Positions 7,581 through 16,521 of a DNA stretch of 64,000 nt are shown piece after piece (the stretch's first letter is position 1; each line of letters begins with the position of its first letter). The position numbers were made by a program, and so were the translations under genes. Origin of the DNA: an uncultured Balneola sp. (GTDB taxonomy: Bacteria; Bacteroidota; Rhodothermia; Balneolales; Balneolaceae). Under the pieces are notes generated by a model that saw only the letters and a program-made list of their open reading frames with translations, was not told the origin of the DNA and made no database searches. The stretch spans positions 1 through 64,000 of the forward strand of contig CAJXQC010000014.1 in assembly GCA_913058495.1 (NCBI GenBank). The letters are read 5' to 3'.

Positions 7581-10136
7581 TTATTTAATCAGTGTAAGTC
7601 TTTTGCTCACTTTCTGCCCAAGTGCTTCCAGAGTATAGAAATATACACCTGATGAAAAGCCCGTCGCATTCCAGCTAACACTAAAATTACCCGAAGATTT
7701 ATTTTCATCAACAAGGACTGACACTAGTCTTCCGGTAATATCGTACACTCTGATCGAAACTCTCCCCGGTTTATCTAAACCATAATTTATCGTTGTAACC
7801 GGATTAAAAGGATTTGGGTAATTCTGACTCAGAGAAACATTTTTGGGTAACTCATCGAACAACTCTTCTTCATTGCTTACTGAAACATCCGAATTTGATT
7901 GTCCCGGTGTTCCATGTGAGCTTGAAGCCGCCCAATTCTCACCTAATGAATTATCGAATCCGGGATTGGTTAAGGCAAGAGTTGCGCCCATCCCATCTGC
8001 TTCAACCGGCCATGGAGCTTTGTCGTTGTAAGTGAGCTCATCAACAATCGCTCCGTTTGAATCGAACAATCTAATTAACTCTCCATCACCGGATAAGCCG
8101 AAATCCATATCACCAATTTTATTTTGAACACCAGAAAAAAGATCTCTGAATAATGAATCTTTTCTGGTAAGCACTAAATAACTATCAGCAGCAAGAATAG
8201 TCTCAGATGGAAAAGTAAATTTATGCTCGTCATCAGAATCAGAAAAATACCATCCTGAAATATCTATACTTTGGTCTGAGTTGTTATAAAACTCTACCCA
8301 ATCTTCTGTATCAAAATCATCTGCTGATCTGTAATTGATCTCATTTATCACAACACCGGTAGAGCTGATCTCATTTCTCCTGAAGTGTGCAGTCAGTGAT
8401 GTATTATCTGTTATCGAAACAGCTTTCGACTTTTCAGAACCACTCATTGCCCCACTCCATCCAATAAACGTATATCCCGGATTTGCTACAGCTTTCACAT
8501 TAGCGGGAATGGAATTATAAATAAGTCCATATTCCAATTCGTCAGACCGTACTCCTTCTATATAAATTTGCCCGGCTTCTGCAGGTGCTACAATGGTCTC
8601 TAAACTGTTCAGCCTTGTAAGATCAAAATGATCCATTAAATGCATCTTTGCATAATCTTTTCTTTCGGTGATAAATTCCTCGATTACACCAAGATGTTTT
8701 TCCCAATCCATGTTTCTACCAAGTCGAAATGATTTAGTCCATCTGTCCATATGACGTGGGATCTCGGACTCGATCAAACTGGCTGTGCTATCTATAAAGC
8801 TCATCATCCTTGAGGCTTCAAAAGTCGTATTAATATGCATACTGTATCGCTGGATGAATTTGTTTCTGAAATCCTGATTTTTCAGCAAATTTCTAAACAG
8901 GAACGTTGCCCAAGTAGGGTTTTCGTATTCTGTATTAGATGTTGAAGTCAATTTCTGTAACATATTAGTATCATAAACACCTCTTGAATGACTTCCCATC
9001 GACATATCCACATCATATAAAAGCCACTTCCACTTTCCTTCGGGGGTCTGAGGTCTCCAGAAAATGATATTATTTGCCGGCCAGTCTCCGTTTGCCCAAT
9101 AGATCTGAGCAATTTGATAATCAATGTACTGATCGATATCCATTTGGCTGGAAACCCAATCAAAATTTTCTGGTACTGTGATGTCATTATTTCCGATAAA
9201 ATCGATCATCGCATCATAATGATCTGAACTGCCTTCTTTAACATTTGCACTCCCGGAAAGTATATCTAACTCATTCTCATCAAAGCCATAATTGGACTCA
9301 ATGAAATCTTCATTCTGTTTTTCTCTGAGCATATGAATGCCCCAATAATCTCCGTTGATGAATACAGCTACCGGCTTAAAAGCCTGGTATCCCAAATCCA
9401 TACGGTTTCTTACCATTGATTGGGTTGCCGCATTTCTGATCATAGCTCGGTACCAATCCTGACCACCACTTCTGAGTGCAAGCCGATCGAAGGAAGTGAT
9501 TGGTTTATCTTCGAATACCTGATACTCAAGTTTGGAAGTTCCGTATTCGCTTCGGAAATAAATATCTAATGACTTTTGATCGTACAGCCTGGTACATCCA
9601 CCACCGATCTTAATTCCTGCATTTACAACGAAGCCTTCTTCTCTGTTTTTCTCGAAAAGCTCCAGTCTTGCCGGACGTTCCCAATCCTGATTCCAGTTTT
9701 TTGGAGTACTTCTGCAATATCCCGGAATACCGTTCGTACCTTCCACATAAATGCCACGTTCATTGGAAAACAGATTATCAGGATCTGTTGTGATTGAGAA
9801 TACAGGAAGCTCTGTTCCTTCGTCTAAAAAATAAGTCCGATACACTAGGTTGGTATCCAAAAAATCGGGTGAAAAAGTCGCAACTCTTAAGACCTTGGTT
9901 TCGTAAATAACCAGCGAATCCTGCCAAACAGGATCTGTGGTATCAGGGACTGAACCGTCCAATGTGTAATAAGCTTTTAAGGTATCAGGGAATGTCTGGA
10001 TCGTTATTTTTAAAGAATCGTTATAGAATCCACTAGCCGGTTCTACCGTAACAGTCTGAGCATTTATAATTTGAACATTGAAAAGAACTATAAGCCAAAC
10101 AATAAGTTTGGTGGAGAGGTCAGTTTTATTTCTCAT
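7581..10136 (-). CDS. Secreted CotH-kinase-family protein with lamin-tail and T9SS sorting domains
   Basis: The 851-residue product has a signal peptide (LIVWLIVLFNVQIINAQ). A chitobiase/hexosaminidase C-terminal-like beta domain follows (about 30-95: YYTLDGSVPDTTDPVW). A CotH kinase-like domain comes next (about 120-520), with the DFIESNYGFDENELDIL and WKWLLYDVDMSMG motifs. After it are an InlB B-repeat-like segment (about 550-605: ANPGYTFIGWSG), a lamin-tail domain (about 610-740: VVINEINYRSADDFDTEDWVEF), and a type IX C-terminal sorting domain (about 770-851: SQNYPNPFNPVTTINY, SSGVYFYTLEA). CotH proteins are atypical protein kinases. Export through the T9SS encoded at 27-32 kb is inferred from the sorting domain. 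It is convergent with the HD gene. Confidence 0.88.
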   Translation of the reverse strand: MRNKTDLSTKLIVWLIVLFNVQIINAQTVTVEPASGFYNDSLKITIQTFPDTLKAYYTLDGSVPDTTDPVWQDSLVIYETKVLRVATFSPDFLDTNLVYRTYFLDEGTELPVFSITTDPDNLFSNERGIYVEGTNGIPGYCRSTPKNWNQDWERPARLELFEKNREEGFVVNAGIKIGGGCTRLYDQKSLDIYFRSEYGTSKLEYQVFEDKPITSFDRLALRSGGQDWYRAMIRNAATQSMVRNRMDLGYQAFKPVAVFINGDYWGIHMLREKQNEDFIESNYGFDENELDILSGSANVKEGSSDHYDAMIDFIGNNDITVPENFDWVSSQMDIDQYIDYQIAQIYWANGDWPANNIIFWRPQTPEGKWKWLLYDVDMSMGSHSRGVYDTNMLQKLTSTSNTEYENPTWATFLFRNLLKNQDFRNKFIQRYSMHINTTFEASRMMSFIDSTASLIESEIPRHMDRWTKSFRLGRNMDWEKHLGVIEEFITERKDYAKMHLMDHFDLTRLNSLETIVAPAEAGQIYIEGVRSDELEYGLIYNSIPANVKAVANPGYTFIGWSGAMSGSEKSKAVSITDNTSLTAHFRRNEISSTGVVINEINYRSADDFDTEDWVEFYNNSDQSIDISGWYFSDSDDEHKFTFPSETILAADSYLVLTRKDSLFRDLFSGVQNKIGDMDFGLSGDGELIRLFDSNGAIVDELTYNDKAPWPVEADGMGATLALTNPGFDNSLGENWAASSSHGTPGQSNSDVSVSNEEELFDELPKNVSLSQNYPNPFNPVTTINYGLDKPGRVSIRVYDITGRLVSVLVDENKSSGNFSVSWNATGFSSGVYFYTLEALGQKVSKRLTLIK

Positions 10137-10209
10137 TGATGATTACCTTACCGAGGCGCGCTAATAATTTCTACTGATCAGTTATTTATTCATTAAATAT
10201 ATAAAACAA

Positions 10210-10764
10210 ATGTATACAAACGACTTCTATATACAAGGCTTTACATCTGCCAAGAAAACTATCCATGAATTAGTAGACAGTATTGATAACCAGACTTTTA
10301 ATACTCCGCCTGCTGAATACAAATGGTGTATAGGAGAGATTATCAGTCACCTCATCAAAACAAATACGGAGTATCTGGCTGTGCTTGAGAATAAAATTCT
10401 TGGTGATACTTCGGGGCTTAAAAAAGGAAATGGTCCATATAATCACCCGTTTCACTTGCGTTGGTTTATAAAAATTGTAAGTCCTGAATTTAAAAAAGCG
10501 ATGCCTACCATTCCTCCATTTGAACCTAAAGCCATAAAAGATCTGAATAAATCTGAATTGCTTTCAGAGTTTGATGCTATTCAGGACAGATATTTAAAGC
10601 TCCTTGATAAAGCGAGTACTGAAAACCTTCATCTTGGGAAGATCAAAGTGGGCAATCCTATTTATCCTCTTATTAAAATGAGTTTGAGTGCCTGTTTTGC
10701 TGTAAATGAAGCGCATCAAAGAAGGCACTTTCAGCAAATTGAAGAAATTTTAGCTCAATCCTGA
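10210..10764 (+). CDS. DinB-superfamily protein
   Basis: The 184-residue protein has the four-helix DinB/YfiT pattern, with histidines placed to bind metal: His in IGEIISHLIKTNTEY and the pair in EAHQRRHFQQIEEIL. Many DinB-fold proteins are thiol-dependent S-transferases (for example with bacillithiol); others have no known reaction. There is no signal peptide. The last 10 bp overlap the convergent hydroxylase gene. Confidence 0.75.
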   Translation: MYTNDFYIQGFTSAKKTIHELVDSIDNQTFNTPPAEYKWCIGEIISHLIKTNTEYLAVLENKILGDTSGLKKGNGPYNHPFHLRWFIKIVSPEFKKAMPTIPPFEPKAIKDLNKSELLSEFDAIQDRYLKLLDKASTENLHLGKIKVGNPIYPLIKMSLSACFAVNEAHQRRHFQQIEEILAQS

Positions 10765-11213
10765 CGGGTTCTTTTTTTCTCCGGATAACGGTCAAAAGGA
10801 AACAGAAAAAGTCCGTATGGTTCATGTCCTTTCTTTCCTGCATCCTGATGGTGACGCTGATGAGCTCTGCGCACCAATTTCATAAACCAGTTATCACTTT
10901 TAAAAGGCATAAACCTTTTATGTGTGAATAAATCATGGATTATGAAATAAAGCAGTCCATATAAAGCAATCCCCGCACCTATTCCAAAAGCCGGTGAAGT
11001 AAACATGGTATCCGCTCCTATCATTATCAACCACATAGAAATCCCCGCAAAAACGAATGAGAAAATATCGTTCATCTCAAATAGCCTGTGATCAGGAGTA
11101 TGATGAGATTGATGAACCCTCCAAAACACGCCATGGAATAGCCACCGGTGCACACAATAGGAAACAATTTCCATTCCTGTAAAACCCAATAAAATGTAAG
11201 CTATCAATATCAT
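10755..11213 (-). CDS. crtZ: Beta-carotene hydroxylase-like membrane protein (fatty acid hydroxylase superfamily)
   Basis: The 152-residue protein has the histidine clusters of the di-iron membrane hydroxylases: H22-R-W-L-F-H27, H34-Q-S-H-H38, HDLFTH and HQRHH. It has about four hydrophobic segments. Length and His spacing match CrtZ, which hydroxylates beta-ionone rings of carotenoids at C-3. No other carotenoid gene is in the window, so the substrate is inferred from family resemblance. It overlaps the DinB-fold gene tail to tail. Confidence 0.8.
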   Translation of the reverse strand: MILIAYILLGFTGMEIVSYCVHRWLFHGVFWRVHQSHHTPDHRLFEMNDIFSFVFAGISMWLIMIGADTMFTSPAFGIGAGIALYGLLYFIIHDLFTHKRFMPFKSDNWFMKLVRRAHQRHHQDAGKKGHEPYGLFLFPFDRYPEKKRTRQD

Positions 11214-11307
11214 CTAAAGCATTTAAAGTTTCTTATCTCTAAGAAATAGATTTTTGAAAAATATCATTCAAAAACTGAAAAATTTATCGGAAATAATTTT
11301 GGGTCGA

Positions 11308-11332
11308 ATGTATTTATACATATAATGTACAT
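11308..11332. promoter_or_regulatory. Tandem inverted repeats upstream of the umuDC pair
   Basis: ATGTAT-TT-ATACAT occupies 11308-11321 and ATGTACAT occupies 11325-11332, about 30-50 bp before the umuD-like start. They sit where an operator would be expected. I could not find an identical motif before lexA, so assignment to LexA is a guess. Confidence 0.35.
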
Positions 11333-11359
11333 ATATTAAATATGTAAATAAATCCCTCA

Positions 11360-11803
11360 ATGAGAAGCATAGAAGCACAAAAGGATACTGATACCCGCTC
11401 AAGAACCGGTCGACTTGAATTAGCCCGAAAAATAGAAACAGGATTCCCCTCTCCTGCTTCAGATCATCTGGAAAAAGCCTTGAATCTCGAGGAGCTTGTT
11501 GTGTTCAGACCGTCCGCCACTTTTTATGTAAGAGCTCAGGGAAATGCAATGCAACGCTCGGGAATACACGACAAAGATATTCTGATCGTGGATCGGTCAA
11601 TTACTCCTCGCCATGGAAATATCATTGTTACTTCCATTGATGAAGAACCCTCCATCCGGAGATTTGCTAAACAGGGTTCCCGCATATTTTTAGTTTCTGA
11701 TGATTCCAGCTTACAACCTATTCCCATCACCAAAGAAACAGCGTGGACTATTTGGGGAGTGGTTACACATGTAATCCATCGATTCAGGTTGGAGGAAAAA
11801 TAG
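11360..11803 (+). CDS. UmuD-like protein lacking the autoprotease residues
   Basis: The 147-residue product aligns with UmuD over its length: GFPSPASDHLEKALNLEEL, HDKDILIVDRSITPRHG, IWGVVTHVIHRFR. In E. coli UmuD, cleavage occurs at Cys24-Gly25, with Ser60 and Lys97 as the catalytic dyad. Here, with a constant offset of three residues, these positions are Thr27-Gly28, Ala63 (GNAMQRSGI, codon GCA at 11546) and Arg100 (SIRRF, codon CGG at 11657). All three key residues are changed while the fold motifs are kept, so self-cleavage is not expected. It lies 7 bp upstream of umuC and clearly forms an operon with it. The protein may be a constitutive Pol V partner, or a version that cannot be activated. 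Confidence 0.88.
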   Translation: MRSIEAQKDTDTRSRTGRLELARKIETGFPSPASDHLEKALNLEELVVFRPSATFYVRAQGNAMQRSGIHDKDILIVDRSITPRHGNIIVTSIDEEPSIRRFAKQGSRIFLVSDDSSLQPIPITKETAWTIWGVVTHVIHRFRLEEK

Positions 11804-11810
11804 AATATCT

Positions 11811-13133
11811 ATGAATATCGATCCTTATAATTTACCTACTGCTTATGCGATGATAGACTGCAATAACTTTTATGCCTCCTGTGAACGCGTGTTTGATCCA
11901 ACTCTTATTGACAAACCTATCGCTATTCTCTCAAATAACGATGGTTGTGTTATTGCTCGTTCAGAAGAAGCTAAAGAGGCCGGAGTTGAAATGGGAGCTC
12001 CGGAGTTTAAATCCAGAAAGTTATTCAAAGAAAAAGGTGTTGTTGTTCGATCATCAAATTATGCTCTTTACGGCGATATGTCTGACAGAGTAATGGATGT
12101 TTTAGATCAGCTTTCACATAACATTGAAGTGTATAGTATAGATGAAGCTTTTGCCAGAGTTTCTACCAACATTTTTGATGATCTTAACGAATACGGAACT
12201 TATATAAAAGAAACCATACAACGATGGACAGGCTTACCGGTATCCGTAGGAATTGCGCCGAGTAAAACATTGGCAAAAGTCGCCAACAGCATTGCAAAAA
12301 GGAATCCATTATTTGATGGCGTACTTGCTCTTTCCAATCAAGATGAAACTGATCAACATCTAAAGGATCTGCCTGTCCAGAAAATTTGGGGCATTGGTAG
12401 TGGAATGACCGTTCGCCTACACCGACACGGCATCGAAAATGCATTTCAATTAAAGAATACCGTACAGAATCGAAAATGGGTGCGAAAAAATCTACATGTA
12501 ACCGGGTTACGAACCGTTCAGGAATTAAACGGAATACCATGTATAAAAATGGGTGAAGCTTTGGATAAGCGAAAAGGAATTTTGACATCCAGAATGTTTG
12601 GAACTCCGATCTATGAATTAGACCACCTGCAGGAAGCTATTTCTACATATGCCTCCCGTGCAGCTGAAAAACTCCGTTCCCAAAATTCGGTAGCTTCTTT
12701 ATTAAGAATTATGCTGATTGGAGATAAATATTCGAATCTGAAAGGCCAGTATAAATACTCTGCCGGCACTTCTCTGAAAGTACCCACTGCTAACACGCCT
12801 ACATTGATCAGATTAGCAAAAGGATTGGTTAATCATGTATACATGGAAAACACAAAATATAAAAAAGCTGCTGTGATGTTAACCGGAATTGTGCCAAACA
12901 GTGAAGTCCAGATGGATCTTTTTGATCCTCATTTATATACCCAACAACAATTCAGGCTCATGGAATGTTTGGATGAGATCAACTCAAAGTTTGGAAGAAA
13001 TAAGGCTGCTTTTGCTTCAACCGGGTTGCATAAAGAGAAAGAGCATCGCAACAAATGGCTGATGAATCAAAATTACCTCAGCAACAGATACACTACTCGC
13101 TGGGGTGAACTAATGGTGGTAAAAGCAAAATAA
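11811..13133 (+). CDS. umuC: UmuC-type Y-family DNA polymerase (Pol V catalytic subunit)
   Basis: The 440-residue product has the Y-family active site: Asp16 in MIDCNNFYASCERVF, and Asp111-Glu112 in YSIDEAFARV. It also has LSNNDGCVIARSEEAK, VSVGIAPSKTLAKVANSIAK, the helix-hairpin-helix IWGIGSGM, and a C-terminal little-finger region. Length matches UmuC. Translesion synthesis by UmuC normally requires UmuD' and RecA. Here the partner gene encodes a UmuD that appears unable to self-cleave. The N-terminal extension MNIDPYNLPTAYA is slightly longer than in E. coli; the ATG at 11811 is chosen because it leaves a normal 7-bp gap. Confidence 0.93.
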   Translation: MNIDPYNLPTAYAMIDCNNFYASCERVFDPTLIDKPIAILSNNDGCVIARSEEAKEAGVEMGAPEFKSRKLFKEKGVVVRSSNYALYGDMSDRVMDVLDQLSHNIEVYSIDEAFARVSTNIFDDLNEYGTYIKETIQRWTGLPVSVGIAPSKTLAKVANSIAKRNPLFDGVLALSNQDETDQHLKDLPVQKIWGIGSGMTVRLHRHGIENAFQLKNTVQNRKWVRKNLHVTGLRTVQELNGIPCIKMGEALDKRKGILTSRMFGTPIYELDHLQEAISTYASRAAEKLRSQNSVASLLRIMLIGDKYSNLKGQYKYSAGTSLKVPTANTPTLIRLAKGLVNHVYMENTKYKKAAVMLTGIVPNSEVQMDLFDPHLYTQQQFRLMECLDEINSKFGRNKAAFASTGLHKEKEHRNKWLMNQNYLSNRYTTRWGELMVVKAK

Positions 13134-13142
13134 CAGATCGCT

Positions 13143-15155
13143 CTATTTCCAATATGATCGTTGGACAATATCTCCTTGAGTTATTCTGTCAACCACGCTC
13201 ATTCCATCAGTAACTTCTCCAAAAATAGTATAGCGCCCGTTTAAATGAGGAGCCCACACATTCATAAAGAAATATTGGCTTCCTTCGGTATCAGGACCTG
13301 AACTTGCAACTCCTGCTTTGCTTCTGAAATAGTGAGTTGCACTTGCTTCCGTTGGCACTGTGTAATCCGGACCTCCGAAACCTGATCCTGTTTCCACATC
13401 CCCTCCCTGAATCACAAAGTTTGGAACAACTCGATGAAACGCAATTCCATTGTAATGTCCATTAGTAATCAAGCTATCCATTCCTGAAATCGTAGCCGGT
13501 GCTGTTAACACATCTAAAGTAATTTCTATATCTCCTTTTTTTGTTTCCAACACCCAAACAGGATTTGGTCCCAAGTCAGCTAATCTGTCCCAATCTGGAA
13601 CTCTAAACGATACAGGAGCTAAAGAATCTTCTATGAAAGACCATTCCTGTGCAATTAAACTTTGCTTTAGATCATGACCTGCATTCTCATAAAACTGAGT
13701 AATCATGACTTCTGATTCTTCTTCAAATCTATTTTTTAGTATCGAAGTAACCGACCGGAAAATATCTATATCATCAACTACAGATCTATCATTTAAAAGA
13801 GCTACTAATTTCTCAAAATCCTCTTCAGGTAATACGTTTTCATCTGAATGCAAGGCTTGCATTGTAAACGCTCTCTCTCCTCTTTCCAAAGCTGTAAACA
13901 AAATGTTATGTGCTTTCTCAACCCTCTCTTCGGTTTTGAGTTCAACGTCAGCATTTGCCCAAAAGGTATTCATTTCTCTTAAAAGAAAACTATAAAGCAA
14001 TCCTTGTGAGGTATCTATATCCGCTGCTAAGTAATCAAAAACTTCCACTTCATCCCAGACTTTTTGAAGTGCAGAATATCTGAGTGTTTGTAGATAAGGG
14101 TCTTCAGTTCCAATAGGTAGTAAATCGTCAATGTATTTCCCGGGGTTTACCGAAGCATTGAAACCGGCTAATCGTACATGTGGTTCAACAGCAACATTCA
14201 GCGCTGTAGCATTTAATAATGAGTTGTTGATTTCTTTAGCAAAATCTTCTTTTGCAGCTATTACACGCAGAGCCTGAATAACAACATTTGGATTTTTATG
14301 CTGAACAAAAGCGTTCAGAGCTACCGGAGCGTAAGTATCATTTTCCTCATTTCTTCCAATTGCCTGAATAATCTCAATAGCCAGTTGAACATCCATCAAG
14401 ATAAAATCTTTATCAATAAAGTGATGGAATACTAAACCTGAGTGATCTTTCATCAGTAGTGCAGCAATATAACGATCGGAACCTATTTCATCAGGATAAT
14501 AGTTTTTCCATAACTCGATCATCTTGTTAACTGCATTTTGAGTCAACCCTTGTTTTTCCTGATTATTTCTTGTTCTGTAAAATCCGTACAAATAGGCCTG
14601 TCCTGCTTTACTGTTAGTTGTAGACAGTGCTCTTTCTATGATCTGAATTTGCTGTTCTTCAGTAGCTTCTACATTTCCTGTTAAACGACCAATGGCGTAA
14701 GCTAGTTGAAATTCCATATCCTGATTCGGCGGTACATCTTCTTTTAAAAGCAATTCAAGCGAGCGACTATTGCCCAGCTCTCCTAAAGCTGAAACCAAAC
14801 CTATGTTGGAAGCATTGCTTGCTATAAAAAGCTCGTTCAATCTCTCTAATTGTTCTTCAGAAAGCTCTTTTAACCAAAGAGATGACCACGCCTCTTTTGT
14901 GTCTGCTTCGCTTACCAAGTCTATTAATGCATCAATATCACTTACCGGTGTGTTAATCAACGCCTGCCAGGCTTGTACCCGAATTCTATCATCTTTATGT
15001 GAGGTGAATTCCATTAAAGCCTGGCCATCTCGTGCGTAAACCGCTTCATAGAGATCCGGATATTCTTGAGTAAGCAGTAGACCGGCTTCTTTCTTAACAG
15101 GGTCACAAGCAAATAGTAAAAAGGTTAAAACAAAGACTGAAATAATTTTATACAT
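13143..15155 (-). CDS. Lipoprotein with HEAT-like repeats and C-terminal cyclophilin-type PPIase
   Basis: The 670-residue product has a lipobox (FLLFAC, Cys17, Asp at +2). About 450 residues of short helical HEAT-like repeats follow (for example HKDDRIRVQAWQALINTP, VVIQALRVIAAKEDF). The C-terminal cyclophilin domain (about 520-668) has VLETKKGDIEITL, GIAFHRVVPNFVIQGGD, EGSQYFFMN and LNGRYTIFGEV. Cyclophilins isomerise peptidyl-prolyl bonds. The catalytic Arg of FHRV and the Gln of QGGD are present, so the domain looks active. A HEAT scaffold fused to a cyclophilin suggests an envelope chaperone. It is convergent with umuC and divergent from lexA. Confidence 0.88.
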   Translation of the reverse strand: MYKIISVFVLTFLLFACDPVKKEAGLLLTQEYPDLYEAVYARDGQALMEFTSHKDDRIRVQAWQALINTPVSDIDALIDLVSEADTKEAWSSLWLKELSEEQLERLNELFIASNASNIGLVSALGELGNSRSLELLLKEDVPPNQDMEFQLAYAIGRLTGNVEATEEQQIQIIERALSTTNSKAGQAYLYGFYRTRNNQEKQGLTQNAVNKMIELWKNYYPDEIGSDRYIAALLMKDHSGLVFHHFIDKDFILMDVQLAIEIIQAIGRNEENDTYAPVALNAFVQHKNPNVVIQALRVIAAKEDFAKEINNSLLNATALNVAVEPHVRLAGFNASVNPGKYIDDLLPIGTEDPYLQTLRYSALQKVWDEVEVFDYLAADIDTSQGLLYSFLLREMNTFWANADVELKTEERVEKAHNILFTALERGERAFTMQALHSDENVLPEEDFEKLVALLNDRSVVDDIDIFRSVTSILKNRFEEESEVMITQFYENAGHDLKQSLIAQEWSFIEDSLAPVSFRVPDWDRLADLGPNPVWVLETKKGDIEITLDVLTAPATISGMDSLITNGHYNGIAFHRVVPNFVIQGGDVETGSGFGGPDYTVPTEASATHYFRSKAGVASSGPDTEGSQYFFMNVWAPHLNGRYTIFGEVTDGMSVVDRITQGDIVQRSYWK

Positions 15156-15237
15156 GAATCACACACATTTTTTTATTGACACTGATTAAAGAACTTCGTT
15201 TATTGCACATACTTTACACATTAAGTAATATCATGCT

Positions 15238-15897
15238 ATGGATAATGCACATTTAACGAGAAAACAACAGGAATTTTTTAATTACATCGTGGAATATAAA
15301 AAAGAATATGATGTATGGCCGACCTACAGAGAAATTGCTGAACATTTTGATTACCGCTCTCCAAATAGTGTTACACAGAACATTCAGGCTTTACTTAAAA
15401 AAGGATTTCTCATTAAGCGTAATGATGAAGAGTACGACCTTCCCAAAGAGAAGAAAAAGAATTTGCTGGAAGATTATGACGATCAGGATGGAATTCCAAT
15501 TCGAGGTCTTATTGCCGCAGGTTATTTACAAGAAGCCGTTGAAGCTGATCTCGGAAAGATCACATTGTCTTCACTATTCCCGAACTTAGATCAACTATTC
15601 GCACTCCGTGTTTCAGGGTTTAGCATGAAAGATGTTGATATTTATGATGGAGATCTTGTAGTGCTTATGGATACCGATGTTAAAAATGGTGATATCGGAG
15701 CGGTTCTGTACAATGGTGAAACCAGCTTAAAGAAAATCTTTTGGGGTAGTAATGGTTTGCGTCTGGAAGCTGCCAATGAAAGCTACGATGACATTATCGT
15801 TGAGCCGGATGTATTTGAAGAAGTCCGAATCATAGGCAAATATATCGGACACATTAATCGTCAAGGTTTTCAGAGAGCCACTTCGAAAGTAGCTTAA
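15238..15897 (+). CDS. lexA: LexA SOS repressor
   Basis: The 219-residue product has the winged-helix domain (LTRKQQEFFNYIVEYKKEYDVWPTYREIAEHF, then NSVTQNIQALLKKGFL) and the S24 peptidase domain. The cleavage site Ala94-Gly95 (GLIAAGY), the nucleophile Ser129 (VSGFSM) and the general base Lys165 (SLKKI; Lys166 is adjacent) are all present, so RecA-stimulated autocleavage is expected. It is divergent from the cyclophilin lipoprotein gene across 82 bp. It lies 2.1 kb from umuC, so the block is a probable SOS locus. Confidence 0.95.
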   Translation: MDNAHLTRKQQEFFNYIVEYKKEYDVWPTYREIAEHFDYRSPNSVTQNIQALLKKGFLIKRNDEEYDLPKEKKKNLLEDYDDQDGIPIRGLIAAGYLQEAVEADLGKITLSSLFPNLDQLFALRVSGFSMKDVDIYDGDLVVLMDTDVKNGDIGAVLYNGETSLKKIFWGSNGLRLEAANESYDDIIVEPDVFEEVRIIGKYIGHINRQGFQRATSKVA

Positions 15898-15915
15898 GAT
15901 TTAATTAAGCTACTT
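15887..15915. terminator. Convergent hairpin holding both stop codons
   Basis: AAGTAGCTTAA at 15887-15897 pairs perfectly with TTAAGCTACTT at 15905-15915 around a 7-nt loop, followed by a pyrimidine-rich run on the plus strand. The stem contains the lexA stop (TAA 15895-15897) and the stop of the opposing gene (15910-15912), so it could end transcripts from both sides. GC content is low, so strength is uncertain. Confidence 0.6.
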
Positions 15916-16413
15916 CTTTCTTCTGTAATGACCATCAAATACCGTGTTCCAGGTTTTGCCGTCGTCTGTAGACTGTTCCCAAAGCTGTCTTACATGGTCA
16001 TCAGACAAATGAAAAAAAGTAAGTTTATTTAGCAGAGAAGTTCCACCTTGCCCAACTCCTTCTCCGGAATACTCCAAAGCTTTTCTTTCGTTATTATAGG
16101 TGCCTGAAAACTCTATTGGAATTCCATTAGACCCAATCCATTTTTGATGCCACTTCTGATCCAGAATACTGTAATAATTCAGGCTTTTACCTCCTAATCC
16201 CCCGGTATTGGTCCAGTTTTCAAGTAATGCGCACTTATTTGAAACAAGTTCGATCTTAGAACTTCCAACTACCTGATCACTGGGGTTTTTAACCTCCCAT
16301 TCACCGACCCAAAAATCAAATTGGCGATGTTCTTCTGAAGAACAAGGAGCTTGTCGTGATAAAGCTACTGATGAATAGAACCCTAAAAATAAAAGCAGTA
16401 ATAAATTTCTCAT
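15910..16413 (-). CDS. Exported DUF1579-like protein of unknown function
   Basis: The 167-residue protein has a signal peptide (MRNLLLLLFLGFYSSVALS). The mature region is all-beta in character, with the recurrent motif HRQFDFWVGEWEV, then YYSILDQKWHQKWIGSNG and DDGKTWNTVFDGHYRRKK. The FWVGEWEV pattern resembles DUF1579-type lipocalin-like exported proteins. No catalytic residues are recognisable. It converges on lexA. Confidence 0.65.
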   Translation of the reverse strand: MRNLLLLLFLGFYSSVALSRQAPCSSEEHRQFDFWVGEWEVKNPSDQVVGSSKIELVSNKCALLENWTNTGGLGGKSLNYYSILDQKWHQKWIGSNGIPIEFSGTYNNERKALEYSGEGVGQGGTSLLNKLTFFHLSDDHVRQLWEQSTDDGKTWNTVFDGHYRRKK

Positions 16414-16521
16414 TTGAATCCTCGACTTAGATTTATGTCTACATATAATTTAGTAAACCATATCCTGAGAAATAATTGGAAGCGAATAAATCCTATCGGA
16501 TTTAGAAATTTAAAAGCGTAT

